The notes under the pieces are model-generated. The model did not search any database. It worked only from the letters and a program-made list of their open reading frames with translations, and had not been told where the DNA came from. From contig NC_087081.1 of NCBI RefSeq assembly GCF_026151205.1, positions 7,373,246 through 7,437,245 of the forward strand: a stretch of 64,000 nt of DNA, read 5' to 3'. The DNA comes from Bolinopsis microptera (Eukaryota; Ctenophora; Tentaculata; Lobata; Bolinopsidae). A program made the translations under genes and the position numbers. Shown in pieces: positions 44,765 through 56,271 of the stretch (the stretch's first letter is position 1; each line of letters opens with the position of its first letter).

Positions 44765-46181
44765 AAAAAAATTTTAAATTAAAATTTTAACCCAATTCAG
44801 TAGCAAAAAACTTTGTACATCGTAGTGCACACTCAACTACACCCTGCTACTGGAGTAATTAGGTCGGTTTAAATCATATAGTTGGTCCGTGCATCATTTT
44901 TTTCGGGGCCGAAAGTGCGTGAAGTGCGTTCTCGGAAACACACGCTAGTCGCTACAGCTTACACAGTACAAAATGCCATGTGACTGGTATACTATGGACT
45001 ACCGACTATGGTGACAGTATTATTGTAAATGTATACTGTTTAGTGCATACCATATTATATTACTACTAGTATGCCCTAAGATTATGAAAAAAAATGTTAT
45101 TATTCATAGATAATATTCAATATCTTCTAAAAAGTAAAAAGGGTATTTATTCGTACGTATTTTTGTACGTATTAAAATCCTTACCAGATTTCCCGAGAGT
45201 TTCCACGCCAACTGGCGGGAGCTCTGCCCACACTACGCGCCTCGTTGTGTGAATCCGGTTTTTTTACCCACGCCATGTGGCCCGTCACTACATGGCGTAG
45301 TGTGGGCAGACACTTAAGTGCGTACGATCCAACTATGGTCTAAATTGAGATGACCCCCGGACCCCGTCCTTTACAATTATGTTGTGTCGCTAGTCCCAAA
45401 CCTGTGTGACCACGCCCATATTTCATATTAGGCGCGTATGTGTGAAATTTGTATCGCAGCTTCCGAACGGCTTAAAGACTTAAGCTTGTGCTACTGCTTA
45501 CTTAAAATGACCGCAATGCACATGTTTATATTAGCACTGTGAATATTTAAGGGTATGAAGGCTCAAGATGTTCACTCCCATGCCGGTCCTTAGGATCACA
45601 GAGTCTAATGGCATGAAGTGCACGAAATTGGAAATTTGTATTTTAAAACTGTTAGGATACATTTTTTAATTTTCGGAGATGTAGTAAGATTTTGATTTTC
45701 CTGTTTGCCACTCGGTTCGGCCGGTCTGAAAAATAAAGAAGATTGATTGATATCTGACCGATTCCAGTCCTGCAGCCAAATCCCTAGACAGGTACTCAGT
45801 TGATCCTGAGTTCCTAGTCGTATGTCATTATATCTAATTTGTTATGTGGTCAATATACAGCTATAAAGCGTACGCTACAATATGCGATCCGGCTTGACTA
45901 GGTATTACTTATTCATTTCATAAATACTCTCTTTCGTTTTTAATTAAATAATAATACAAATTTCACACATACGCGCCTAATATGAAATATGGGCGTGGTC
46001 ACACAGGTTTGGGACTAGCGACACAACATATTGCGCACCTAAGTGATTTGAGTTACCAATGACCTATTTAACGGCGGCCGTTAAATTAAAAAAAATTTTA
46101 AATTAAAATTTTAACCCAATTCAGTAGCAAAAAACTTTGTATATCGTAGTGCACACTCAACTACTCGCTGCTACTGGAGTA
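44765..46181. repeat. Composite: 95-bp direct repeats enclosing a 75-bp perfect inverted pair
   Basis: A roughly 95-bp sequence (TTTTAACCCAATTCAGTAGC, GTAGTGCACACTCAACTAC) occurs at 44765-44858 and in direct orientation at 46088-46181. Between them 45379-45454 and 45954-46030 are reverse complements (GTTGTGTCGCTAGTCCCAAA to the TGTGTGAAATTTGT end). A strong hairpin (CTGCCCACACTACGCG with CGTAGTGTGGGCAG, 45226-45311) lies between the first direct copy and the first inverted arm. No ORF. Confidence 0.75.
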
Positions 46182-46466
46182 AATTATTTTCATATTACTG
46201 GCGATAATTTCTAAAATTGCTTTCAGCAGTTAATTTTAGACTAATTAACTCCTAGTAAAATTTCGAATTTTCATAAGATAAAATTGGAGTGAGTTTCAAA
46301 CTGTAGAAAAGTGTTGTACAGTACAGTAAAATGTCCAAGAAATGTCAACACAAAGAAATAAATATTGCGTTAAATCATTGTTGTTCTTGTTGTGATAAGT
46401 TAGGTCATATCAGTACTATCATGATACATTGTACTATATCAACCATTCAAGTAAGATAATATATCA

Positions 46467-46562
46467 CAGAAATTCACAGAAATTCACAGAAATTCACAGA
46501 AATTCACAGAAATTCACAGAAATTCACAGAAATTCACAGAAATTCACAAAAATTCACAAAAA
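46467..46562 (+). repeat. 10-bp microsatellite (ACAGAAATTC)n
   Basis: About nine units, the last ones with AAA variants. Confidence 0.93.
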
Positions 46563-48125
46563 TCCACTGTCATACATTTATATTAATTTATGTGTATCAA
46601 TTTATTTTGGTTATTGAGTTATAACAATTTCTATAATATGCTGTAAAGCAGTTATAAAGTAGCCATGCAATAAGCCAATTATTAAAATAATTGCTTCACT
46701 CTTGGCTGAATTGCTGGTCGATCTAATTTTAGTTCTAGCAATTAGTTTTGGCTGATGTTTCGGTGTCCCTAATTTTGTTTACACTCAGTCACTTGTCAAG
46801 GCATGTAAGGTCATTCGGCGAATTATTTTCGAAATAAAATGATGTATTTGTGTACCATTTTGAACGTTTATTGATTTTTTTAAAAATGCCCTCCTTTTGA
46901 GCATTTTTATTGAAAACTTTATAAAATTAAAACTGTTGCTTTTAATTAATTATTATATAATTATATAATTATTTAAGCACTCTGATTTTTGTTTATAAAC
47001 GGGTTTAGTTTCATTGTGATTTTTGTTATTTTGGCAGTTTTGTTTTTTCTCTAAACGATTTTCATACTGCACTAATTTTATAATTTCTTTAATTGATTCT
47101 GAAAGTGACGTTTAGTATTTGAAACACTGCTAATAAACAAGTATTTTTAAACTCATCCCCGTTGCAAGGCTTATTTTTTATTGAGTAATTTATTTGCAAA
47201 TGAGGAACGTTTTTTAAGAAATTTGTTTGAGATTGACGCTCGTTTGTTTAGGCAATTGTTAGATACAAATAAAGAATCTACAAAATTTTATTTATACCTG
47301 AACGGCATTTCAGATTATAAAATATACTTACAATAGACTGTAAATATTATTATGAGTATCATTAATGAATGCTCGTCGGACACTGTGTCATCACAGACAG
47401 TGAGACATTCATCATTGTAACTTTGTAACAATGTATTTTAACTATTCCCATGGCAACCGGAAACCAGAAAGCGCGGTATTTGTCGGGAATAATTGATTAA
47501 TTAACCCGTAAAGCATATATAGTATATATAGTGTGCCGCTGTAGTACTAGCACGGATATCAGGATTAATAATTGAACAGCTAAGCATTCTGATGCTCGAT
47601 TCGAGCGTCCTATAAATTACATTTTTCGTCAACGGTCCCCGCGGCAGTTGGAACCACCTTGAAACTTTGAAACGTCAGAAACGATGTATTTTTGAACACT
47701 GATTCCGATCCCTGCACATGACGTAGGGTTAAATGCTTGGTCATGTAGGGAAATAAATCAAATTTATCGTTTGTGTTAGGATTTAGCAAATACCTAAGAT
47801 AGGTATTTGTTAACTTGGTTAGGGTTAGAGTTGGAGTCAGTTCAGAGGATTAATTTTAACTTGTTCGTCAGAGCCATCTAGGGAACGTGATAAACTTAGT
47901 CACGTGATAGTTCAGTGCATAGTGATTTTATTCCTCCTGCTCGATTAGAAACTCCCTGACTATTTTTAGTTTTTATTCAATTTTGTTTGAGTTTTTATTC
48001 ATTCACTTATAATTGATATTCTAATCTTATAATTGATATTCTAATCGTTAGTAGTTTTGAGTTGAGCTATAATTATTGTGACTCCGTTTGGAATAGTTGT
48101 TATATCAGTGTACACCGTACGCTTC
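46563..48125. other. No gene seen
   Basis: AT-rich, without exon-like features. TTATAATTGATATTCTAATC is duplicated at 48009-48048. Confidence 0.5.
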
Positions 48126-49844
48126 AGCGCCTGCTAGGTACAGCACCTGCTAGGTACAGCACCTGCTAGGTACAGCACCTGCTAGGTACAGCACCTGCTA
48201 GGTACAGCACCTGCTAGGTACAGCACCTGCTAGGTACAGCACCTGCTAGGTACAGCACCTGCTAGGTACAGCACCTGCTAGGTACAGCACCTGCTAGGTA
48301 CAGCACCTGCTAGGTACAGCACCTGCTAGGTACAGCACCTGCTAGGTACAGCACCTGCTAGGTACAGCACCTGCTAGGTACAGCACCTGCTAGGTACAGC
48401 ACCTGCTAGGTACAGCACCTGCTAGGTACAGCACCTGCTAGGTACAGCACCTGCTAGGTACAGCACCTGCTAGGTACAGCACCTGCTAGGTACAGCACCT
48501 GCTAGGTACAGCACCTGCTAGGTACAGCACCTGCTAGGTACAGCACCTGCTAGGTACAGCACCTGCTAGGTACAGCACCTGCTAGGTACAGCACCTGCTA
48601 GGTACAGCACCTGCTAGGTACAGCACCTGCTAGGTACAGCACCTGCTAGGTACAGCACCTGCTAGGTACAGCACCTGCTAGGTACAGCACCTGCTAGGTA
48701 CAGCACCTGCTAGGTACAGCACCTGCTAGGTACAGCACCTGCTAGGTACAGCACCTGCTAGGTACAGCACCTGCTAGGTACAGCACCTGCTAGGTACAGC
48801 ACCTGCTAGGTACAGCACCTGCTAGGTACAGCACCTGCTAGGTACAGCACCTGCTAGGTACAGCACCTGCTAGGTACAGCACCTGCTAGGTACAGCACCT
48901 GCTAGGTACAGCACCTGCTAGGTACAGCACCTGCTAGGTACAGCACCTGCTAGGTACAGCACCTGCTAGGTACAGCACCTGCTAGGTACAGCACCTGCTA
49001 GGTACAGCACCTGCTAGGTACAGCACCTGCTAGGTACAGCACCTGCTAGGTACAGCACCTGCTAGGTACAGCACCTGCTAGGTACAGCACCTGCTAGGTA
49101 CAGCACCTGCTAGGTACAGCACCTGCTAGGTACAGCACCTGCTAGGTACAGCACCTGCTAGGTACAGCACCTGCTAGGTACAGCACCTGCTAGGTACAGC
49201 ACCTGCTAGGTACAGCACCTGCTAGGTACAGCACCTGCTAGGTACAGCACCTGCTAGGTACAGCACCTGCTAGGTACAGCACCTGCTAGGTACAGCACCT
49301 GCTAGGTACAGCACCTGCTAGGTACAGCACCTGCTAGGTACAGCACCTGCTAGGTACAGCACCTGCTAGGTACAGCACATGCTAGGTACAGCACCTGCTA
49401 GGTACAGCACCTGCTAGGCACAGCACCTGCTGGGTACAGCACCTGCTAGGTACAGCACCTGCTGGGTACAGCACCTGCTAGGTACAGCACCTGCTGGGTA
49501 CAGCACCTGCTAGGTACAGCACCTGCTGGGTACAGCACCTGCTGGGTACAGCACCTGCTAGGTACAGCACCTGCTAGGTACAGCACCTGCTAGGTACAGC
49601 ACCTGCTAGGTACAGCACCTGCTAGGTACAGCACCTGCTAGGTACAGCACCTGCTAGGTACAGCACCTGCTAGGTACAGCACATGCTAGGTACAGCACCT
49701 GCTAGGTACAGCACCTGCTAGGTACAGCACCTGCTAGGTACAGCACCTGCTAGGTACAGCACCTGCTAGGTACAGCACCTGCTAGGTACAGCACATGCTA
49801 GGTACAGCACCTGCTAGGTACAGCACCTGCTAGGTACAGCACCT
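48126..49844. repeat. 16-bp satellite (GCACCTGCTAGGTACA)n, ~107 units
   Basis: About 1.72 kb of GCACCTGCTAGGTACA, almost invariant, with CTGGG and CATG variants clustered after 49370. Each unit holds a CACCTG E-box (Snail/ZEB/E-protein type). Stops occur in every frame, so it is non-coding. It ends about 300 bases before the start codon of the downstream lectin gene. Confidence 0.97.
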
Positions 49845-50146
49845 AGTTTGATATTGATGTTAATTAACACTAGGAAACAGGACTGGCATAGTATAACAGT
49901 ATTATATAGCATGGTTTACAGTACAACCTGCAAGAAACAACCTATCGCGACCGTCCTCTTTTGTTAAGCTTCTTTTCTAATACGTCTTTCCTTTTAATAA
50001 TAACTATGATGGTCTACTTTATTAATTTACTTAGCAATTATTCTCCTAAACTTTTCATCAGTTCGATTATTTCAGCTCAAATCCTTGATTTGTTATGTTC
50101 AAACCTTTCATTGAAATCTATTAATATTATCACCCAGGAAAGTATA

Positions 50147-51487
50147 ATGCTCGCAAACCAGGCCTACTATATACTCCTTCTTCTCACTATCCCAGCTTCC
50201 GTTCTCTCAGCGAAGCAGGATCGCTTCTACACTTGCAAGTATGAGCTGACAAGAGACCAGGTCTCGAGGGAGGAAGCCACAGTGCGATGTGAGAAAAGAG
50301 GAGGTAAACTAGCGGTGATCCACTCTGCCGTTCAGAACGAGGAGGTGAGAGGGTTGCTAGAGTCTGCTCAGCTGCAGTCAGCTTGGATTGGACTGTTCCT
50401 AACTGATCATATCCAGCAGTGGGATGATGGGACCAAGTTAGGGTTTTCTAAACTGGAGCCTTTAGTTCAGGGTCCTGCAAGTGGGGCCAACGTTCTGGTT
50501 GACATCTCAGGAGGATGGAGTCTGATGAAGAGGAAACACAAAGCTGGGTATGTGTGCAGTGTAAGGAGACAGTATATCCTTTACCCCCAGCCATTAACCC
50601 GCAGCTCCAGCACTGCTGCCTGCTCTCACGACAACATGGTCCTCGCCAGAGTGGCTGGGTCTAATGATGCCAGGCAGGTCAGGAAGTTGATTAGAAGTGA
50701 GGGAGGATTGAAGAGACATCACTGGTTCTGGGTTGGAGGGGAGAATCCGACTGCTACAGGAGTTTGGCAATGGTCAGATGGCACCCCCGCGGTGGGTCTC
50801 AACGTGGATAAGACAGCTGTTGGAGAGTCAGGACCACTTTATGTGGCTATTAACAAACGGAGCGGCAGGTTGAGACCTTTACATGATTACTTCTTGAACC
50901 CGTTCATCTGCCAATGCCCAAATTTCCAGAAATCAAGAACTGAAGCCCAGCTTGACTACGGGGAGATAAACTCCGAAGGTGAGTATGTTCCCCTCTTCAA
51001 ATCTTTTGCAGAGACCCGACTACGTATAATAAACCCTGAACATGACCACGAGGACGAGGTGGAGAAGATGAGGAAGATGAGGTACTCCTACCACCGGACC
51101 CGGGTAACCCACGGAGCAGCACAGTCCTATTGCAGGTCCCAGGGAGGTGATCTAGGCTGCCCCAGATCCCAGCTCCAACAGACCCGGATCCTGGATACCA
51201 TCAGATCCAACTCCTGGTTAGGGCTAGTAGACGTGGACGAGGAGGGTGTTTGGAGGTGTGTAGGGGACGAGTCTCTACCTACCTACACTAACTGGTACCA
51301 GGGGTTCGGGAGAGGTGCTGTACCGGAGCCGGACAACATGACGGATAGGAGGAAACCGGGAGCGGGGTATGTTCAGATACTACATGATCCTGACAGGAGC
51401 TGGAGACATGGCAGGTGGATTGATAGAGGGGCTCCGCAGTATGAGTACGCTATCAGGAGCCCTTTTGTGTGTGAGTATCCCAGGTGA
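50147..51487 (+). CDS. Secreted protein with three C-type lectin-like domains, single exon
   Basis: 446 aa from the ATG at 50147, chosen because a signal peptide starts there (ILLLLTIPASVLSA); the frame is open further upstream but reads no protein-like sequence and lacks a good start. CTLD1 is residues 26-139 (FYTCKYELTRDQVSREEA, AWIGL, QQWDDG), CTLD2 142-258 (HWFWVGG, VWQWSDGTP, FICQCP), a charged linker 259-312, CTLD3 313-446 (THGAAQSYCRSQGGDLGC, SWLGL, NWYQGF, EPDN, FVCEYPR). CTLD3 has EPD near the mannose-type EPN position; CTLD1 and CTLD2 lack a clear sugar-binding triplet, and CTLD1 lacks the WND-like end. No TM helix. Like the other lectin gene it is intronless among multi-exon genes. 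The E-box satellite ends just upstream. Confidence 0.92.
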   Translation: MLANQAYYILLLLTIPASVLSAKQDRFYTCKYELTRDQVSREEATVRCEKRGGKLAVIHSAVQNEEVRGLLESAQLQSAWIGLFLTDHIQQWDDGTKLGFSKLEPLVQGPASGANVLVDISGGWSLMKRKHKAGYVCSVRRQYILYPQPLTRSSSTAACSHDNMVLARVAGSNDARQVRKLIRSEGGLKRHHWFWVGGENPTATGVWQWSDGTPAVGLNVDKTAVGESGPLYVAINKRSGRLRPLHDYFLNPFICQCPNFQKSRTEAQLDYGEINSEGEYVPLFKSFAETRLRIINPEHDHEDEVEKMRKMRYSYHRTRVTHGAAQSYCRSQGGDLGCPRSQLQQTRILDTIRSNSWLGLVDVDEEGVWRCVGDESLPTYTNWYQGFGRGAVPEPDNMTDRRKPGAGYVQILHDPDRSWRHGRWIDRGAPQYEYAIRSPFVCEYPR

Positions 51488-52036
51488 TTTGTTGGGAGTT
51501 TGTTGAGAATGACATTTGATGAACAATAACTTGGTTACTTTGCATCAGAACCATCAACAATCATCAACAATTAGTTGTAAATGAACAATAGAACTGATTT
51601 ATCATTATGTGGCATTCGCCCCGGGGAGGACCAGCCAACCCAGTGCGAGACACTTTATTTTCATGAGGTGGTGCTCTCCCTCGCTGAGTGTGTTCACTAC
51701 AATGTAATGAGCTGAAGATTACAATACAGTACCAATATTATATGGACTATCACATCATTCAACTAATTATAGTTGGCATAGTTACACTACTAGTTAACAC
51801 GTTACCATAGTTACAACGCACTCTATTGCAGGACTTATTAACTCATAAGTATAACTGATTTAAATTTTTACAGCAGTTAACAATTTATATATTTGGTCAC
51901 ATGTTTTGTATTATTTTTCTCAGACTGTACTCATTTAAATTTTGTAAATTGAGAAAATGTAGATGACGAACCGGAACATACCTACCAGGTACCATGAATA
52001 TTGTCAGATAAGGATATACTTTACAAAGGACCATAC
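51488..52036. other. Lectin 3' flank; no further gene recognised
   Basis: A minus-strand acceptor near 51719 opens a 50-codon frame that would match the phase of the exon at 52037, but it has no domain and the call is too weak to list as coding. Confidence 0.35.
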
Positions 52037-52209
52037 CTGAGTTGGTCCCTGTTGTTGGTAGTTGATTTGAACTGCCATTTCTTGAAGGAAAACTGTATCC
52101 CTTTAGCCGCCTCTTCAATAATCTTCTGTTTTGGGAAGAAGCTGTACGGTTCCATGGTTGATGTTCTGTTGCCAGGGAAACAGAATGCTCTGTTGAAGCC
52201 AATGTAAAC
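52037..52209 (-). CDS. Orphan coding exon, unknown protein
   Basis: A 173-nt stretch between an AG (52210-52211) and a GTATGG donor reads VYIGFNRAFCFPGNRTST, then MEPYSFFPKQKIIEEAAKGI and QFSFKKWQFKSTTNNRDQLR. It is codon-like and free of stops in this frame. A good-context ATG (ACCATGG) at 52154-52156 may be the true start, with a 5' UTR exon ending near 52613 at a GTAAGT donor. I do not recognise the family, and the following exon was not found; it may lie beyond the lectin gene, which would then be nested in its intron. Confidence 0.5.
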
Positions 52210-53453
52210 CTCCCAGATTATTAAATTTATTAAGCAAATCCTATATCATTGATCATCTCCTAAGATATCAAAATATCAGTGCGTTAAAAACCTAACATTA
52301 AAAGTACAGGAAACAAACAATTTCGCACAGTTTCAGAGCCTACGATATTAAAACGCGATTTAAGAGCAAGGAAATAACCGATTAAACAATTCTCAACAAT
52401 TAATGACGTGCGCACGCGCTAAAACCACAACTAAAAACCAAACTGGAAGCGATCTATCGTTAATGGTGGATCTACCAGTGATTATATAACTATATAACAT
52501 CACGCACACGTTCAGTAGATATCAACATAATATATGCAATTACAGGAGTAGTTAACAATAAGCAATTACTTAATCAATTAAGCAATTAGGTAGATAATAA
52601 ATCAAACTTACTGATGCCGATGCGATGATTGTAAGTTAAAGTGTCGGACTAGAGATTGTTTGTTGTGGAGCAATTAGTGTCCGCATCATATGGACCAGTT
52701 ATTACAGAGATCTATTTTTCAACTAATTAGCTCTGATTCTTGCTTTATATCTATAATTGTGAAACAATCTATAAATATGAAACGATATCCTATATTATAT
52801 AATATATATTATAATAATATAATAATATATATAATATATATATTATATTAGATAATGTATATAGTTTAGACTCATTATACTATTATAGAGTAAACTTTTC
52901 GATTATAACCGTGTGTCATGTGAACAATGATTTAGCGCTATTTTACGCAGGTTAATAAAATATGGTGTCATTAACACTGTTAAAAGATACACATCTATAA
53001 TCACTCAAAATGTGTTATGTAGATGAGCTATAAATTTGAATTTATGTGTTAAACAAATTTAGATTAAAAGAAACAAAACCTTACTAGCTGTTTATTTCTG
53101 AATATTAAAGCAACTAAACTTGAATCGATTAACAAAAAGTTGGATTGTCGTCAGAAATATTAATATAACATACCGTATAATATATTCATCAGATTATGCC
53201 AACTTGAAACCTTACAATAACCAACTTCACAATCCGATTTAGCATCCAACCTTTATACCGTGTCTAATCGCTAATCAAGAATCCATTTAGTTTTGTATTT
53301 AGACTAGAAATAATGCAGTGCAGGAGATCTCCCGGAAGGTAAAAGAACACAGCTAGCTAAACGATGCAAATCTGTGTTTGAATAAGCTGTGTTTGTAGCG
53401 CTCTATACGCGCATGACCGCCCACGTGCATTTCAGAGTTGTATCGACTAATTC
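52210..53453. other. Probable promoter/5' region and AT-rich palindrome
   Basis: At 52788-52862 there is almost pure A/T alternating sequence (TATAATATATATTATAATAA type) able to form cruciforms. Otherwise no gene. Confidence 0.45.
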
Positions 53454-53461
53454 ATACATGA

Positions 53462-54675
53462 TAGGGTTGCCAACCGATATTATCGGCCGATAATTATCGG
53501 CGATAATTTCCCAAAAATCGTTATCGATTATCGCGATAATTTCGAGAATTATCGCGATAATCAACAAATGTTTATTTAAAGGGTAAAATGGCCAAAATTC
53601 AACATATTTTTCGAATCTATTTCCCTGTTTGTTAAGTTAAAACTCAGTGCTAGCATAATTTTCAGTGTGATGGTCTGCTGACGTGCTGTGTAGTGTGTAC
53701 TGTGTAGTGTTTATGAATTTGTGGAAGTGAACATTGAAATGTTGCGTTATTGCATCTAGTAGGTAACTTGGAGGTTGTATGGTCAGACGTAGGTAGTTAT
53801 TGTTGTTTGTTGAATTGCACGAAAAGGAACTCAGACTGCAACGAAACTACAAAACCCGTTGGAGCTCGCTGTGCAGTATGTTGGAGAGATATGATCAGAT
53901 AACTGATGCAGTGCACAGAATTTTAGATGACTTGGAGCTAGGCAATCTAAAACTGGATGTAGAAGAGACTGAGTTAGCTAAAGACATTAGTATTACCAAG
54001 ACTTTCGTACCGTTCAAGATTGTAACTGAGTTTTTGTGTAAAAGAGACAGCATGCTCGCTCAAGCAGAAGTGATTATTTAGTTTATTGACAGCAAGCTAG
54101 AAGAGATCTGAGATATAAGACTCGCCACTTTCTCGAACCCTTCTCGATAGGCTACGTACACGATATGCCAAGAGAAAGAACCTTCACTTCGCATCGTTGG
54201 ACTCCTACAACTTCAGATGCCAGATTCCAATCCTATCCCGCTGACAAAAGAATTATCAGACCTACATTAGAGCAGCGATTCGACTACGGTAGCAAGGACA
54301 GATACCCTTGCTCGGGAGATAGGTTCACAGCTAACATGCAGGAAACTGATACTATCAAATAAATACGTCGTGCATATGCTGATTTCTTTTTTTTATTTTG
54401 CTAGAAGCAATAATTCGTTAAGAACATATTTTGTCTATGAGTATGAAATATGGGCTTGTTAAATAAAAGGGCAATATTGCAATTGATTCTTTAACAAAGT
54501 AATCATCACAAGATGCAACATAGCACATGAGCATAATTCAAGTATGCAGAGTGCATAAAATATTACTTCAATTATATTGCCAAATTTATCGCCGATAACC
54601 GATATTATCGCGATAATTTTGAAAAAATTATCGATTATCGCGATAAAACATTTTGTACCGATAATGGCAACCCTA
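53462..54675 (+). mobile_element. hAT element, 1,214 bp, with degenerate transposase and 8-bp TSD
   Basis: Ends are TAGGGTTGCCAACCGATA and its near complement TATCGG...GGCAACCCTA, flanked by the exact duplication ATACATGA (53454-53461 and 54676-54683). Subterminal zones at both ends contain repeated TTATCGCGATAA palindromes. Inside, 53800-54081 encodes a piece of hAT transposase (RNYKTRWSSLCSMLERYDQI, then FVPFKIVTEFLCKRDSML). The BED finger, DDE residues and dimerisation end are missing, so it is non-autonomous. Confidence 0.9.
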
Positions 54676-54714
54676 ATACATGATACACCCAGTTGAAATC
54701 TCTATATAATTACT

Positions 54715-54995
54715 ATAGTTAATGGCTTGTTAATGAATTGCTAATGACTTGTTCATTACTAGTTAATGACTTGTCAATCACTTGTTAATTAATTGTTAAT
54801 GACTTGCTAATTACTTGCTAATTACTAGTAAATGACTTGTTAATTACTTGCTAATTACTTGCTAATTACTAGTTAATGACTTGTTCATTACTAGTTAGTG
54901 ACTTGCTAATTAAGTAATTACTTGCTAATTACATGATAATTACATGCTTATTACTTGTTAATGACTTGTTAATGACTAGCTAATTACCAGTAACC
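54715..54995 (+). repeat. Degenerate ~11-bp repeat (TAATGACTTGT / TAATTACTTGC)
   Basis: About 25 variants of TAAT(G/T)ACTTG(T/C) in a row, immediately after the hAT element. Confidence 0.8.
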
Positions 54996-55073
54996 GGGAA
55001 AATTTTAACAGGTATTATAAAAATTTATGTGTGGAAGATTACAGATAAACGCTCATTATAACTTTATAAGATT

Positions 55074-55130
55074 ACTAGAAAGCCCGTGGTCACAGGGATG
55101 AAGCTAGTAGTATTCTATATATTATACAGA
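55074..55130 (+). repeat. Truncated third copy of the 14.2-kb dispersed repeat
   Basis: TACTAGAAAGCCCGTGGTCA and the following 30 bases match the starts of the copies at 14168 and 14456, then similarity stops. Confidence 0.65.
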
Positions 55131-55141
55131 AATAATTATAT

Positions 55142-55303
55142 ACAGCAATTTATCCCGATTTAACGAGCTTCCAATTTACCGCAAACCCCAATATACCGCG
55201 GCTGCATAATGCGAATAAACAAATCTTTGATTTACCGCGAATCTTGATTTACCGCGGCTGTTTCATTTCCCCAAACTCTGCGGTAAATTTGAGTTTTACT
55301 GTA
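55142..55303. mobile_element. Small pogo/Tc1-like MITE
   Basis: Flanked by TA, starts CAGCAATTTATCCCGATTTA and ends in the complement of CAGTAAAACTCAAATTTACC. The inside repeats TTTACCGC(G/A). The termini are imperfect but fit a pogo/Tigger-like element of about 160 bases. Confidence 0.5.
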
Positions 55304-56271
55304 TACTGTTTGATCCTTTATAAAAACATTTGTCAATTTCTTAATCAGGATCGACCGCCCTCTATAATGTAAATCATTATTCCTTAAGATATGCATTAAA
55401 ACTGAAAGTGGTATTTAGAATTACTCTGCAAAGGAGGAACAAGTTTCCAAGGAATTTTGTTGCGTATATGATGTGCGAGTATACAATTTTATTAACCGAT
55501 TGTACGAGATATTATTACGCTAGACTAATTTTCATTAGTTGCGGCACTAGTTCTTGTGAGTTTTGAGAAACTTCTTTCCATTGATATTATTTTACAGCCA
55601 TTTATAATTATTAATTTCAATACTCACAACTCTCGAAGGAATTTCAGTTTCCACGGATAAATAAAATACACATTGTTTGGTACTGGTCAAAGAAATAAGG
55701 ATAAAACTCTCTCAGGAAACAAACACTCGCACACAGTGTGAAAAATGTATGTAATTAATAAAAATATGCCCTCAAAAAAAGTTAAAACATTTGATTATAA
55801 ACTAAATCACAGACCTAGGAACACACAATTCATCACTATTTCAATATTTCATAGTTTGATTTTTTGTTTAAAATTGTGTAGCTCAAAACTTTTTTAATTC
55901 AAAACCTCAAAATTGTCTTAAAATAGTCCGGTCCATTGGTGCTCAACATATAAGTTCCTTATTGATTGTGGTGATTGCAAGATTGTGGTGCATCATGGTG
56001 CTTCAATACTTCGGGAATGCAGTCTTTTCACAGCTGTTATCCTTGTAGTTGTAAGTCAGAAACTCAATTATAAGTGCCCTGAAATTATTAATGTAAGAAT
56101 TGTTGTAAAAAACTTATTTTATCATTAATCTTCAGTGTTGCAAATTAACAACTCAATCTTTATACTGCAATCACTGTGATTATCCAAATTCCCCGTAAAG
56201 CTGTACGGATTTGTAAAAGATGGATTCTATAACTATTAATAATGTTGGGTCATAAGCCGTTTAATTTGAGT
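55304..56271. other. No gene seen; start of array-related sequence
   Basis: From about 55950 weak similarity to the tandem unit begins (TTCGGGAATGCAG...TTTTCACAG). No ORF. Confidence 0.4.

Noticed and set aside
51600-51720. Possible structured RNA or 50-codon exon
   Set aside because: The segment is GC-richer than its surroundings, but I could match it to no snRNA, SL RNA or protein family.
53800-54362. Independent host gene inside the hAT element
   Set aside because: The reading frame matches hAT transposase, lies between matched termini with a target duplication, and lacks the catalytic parts.
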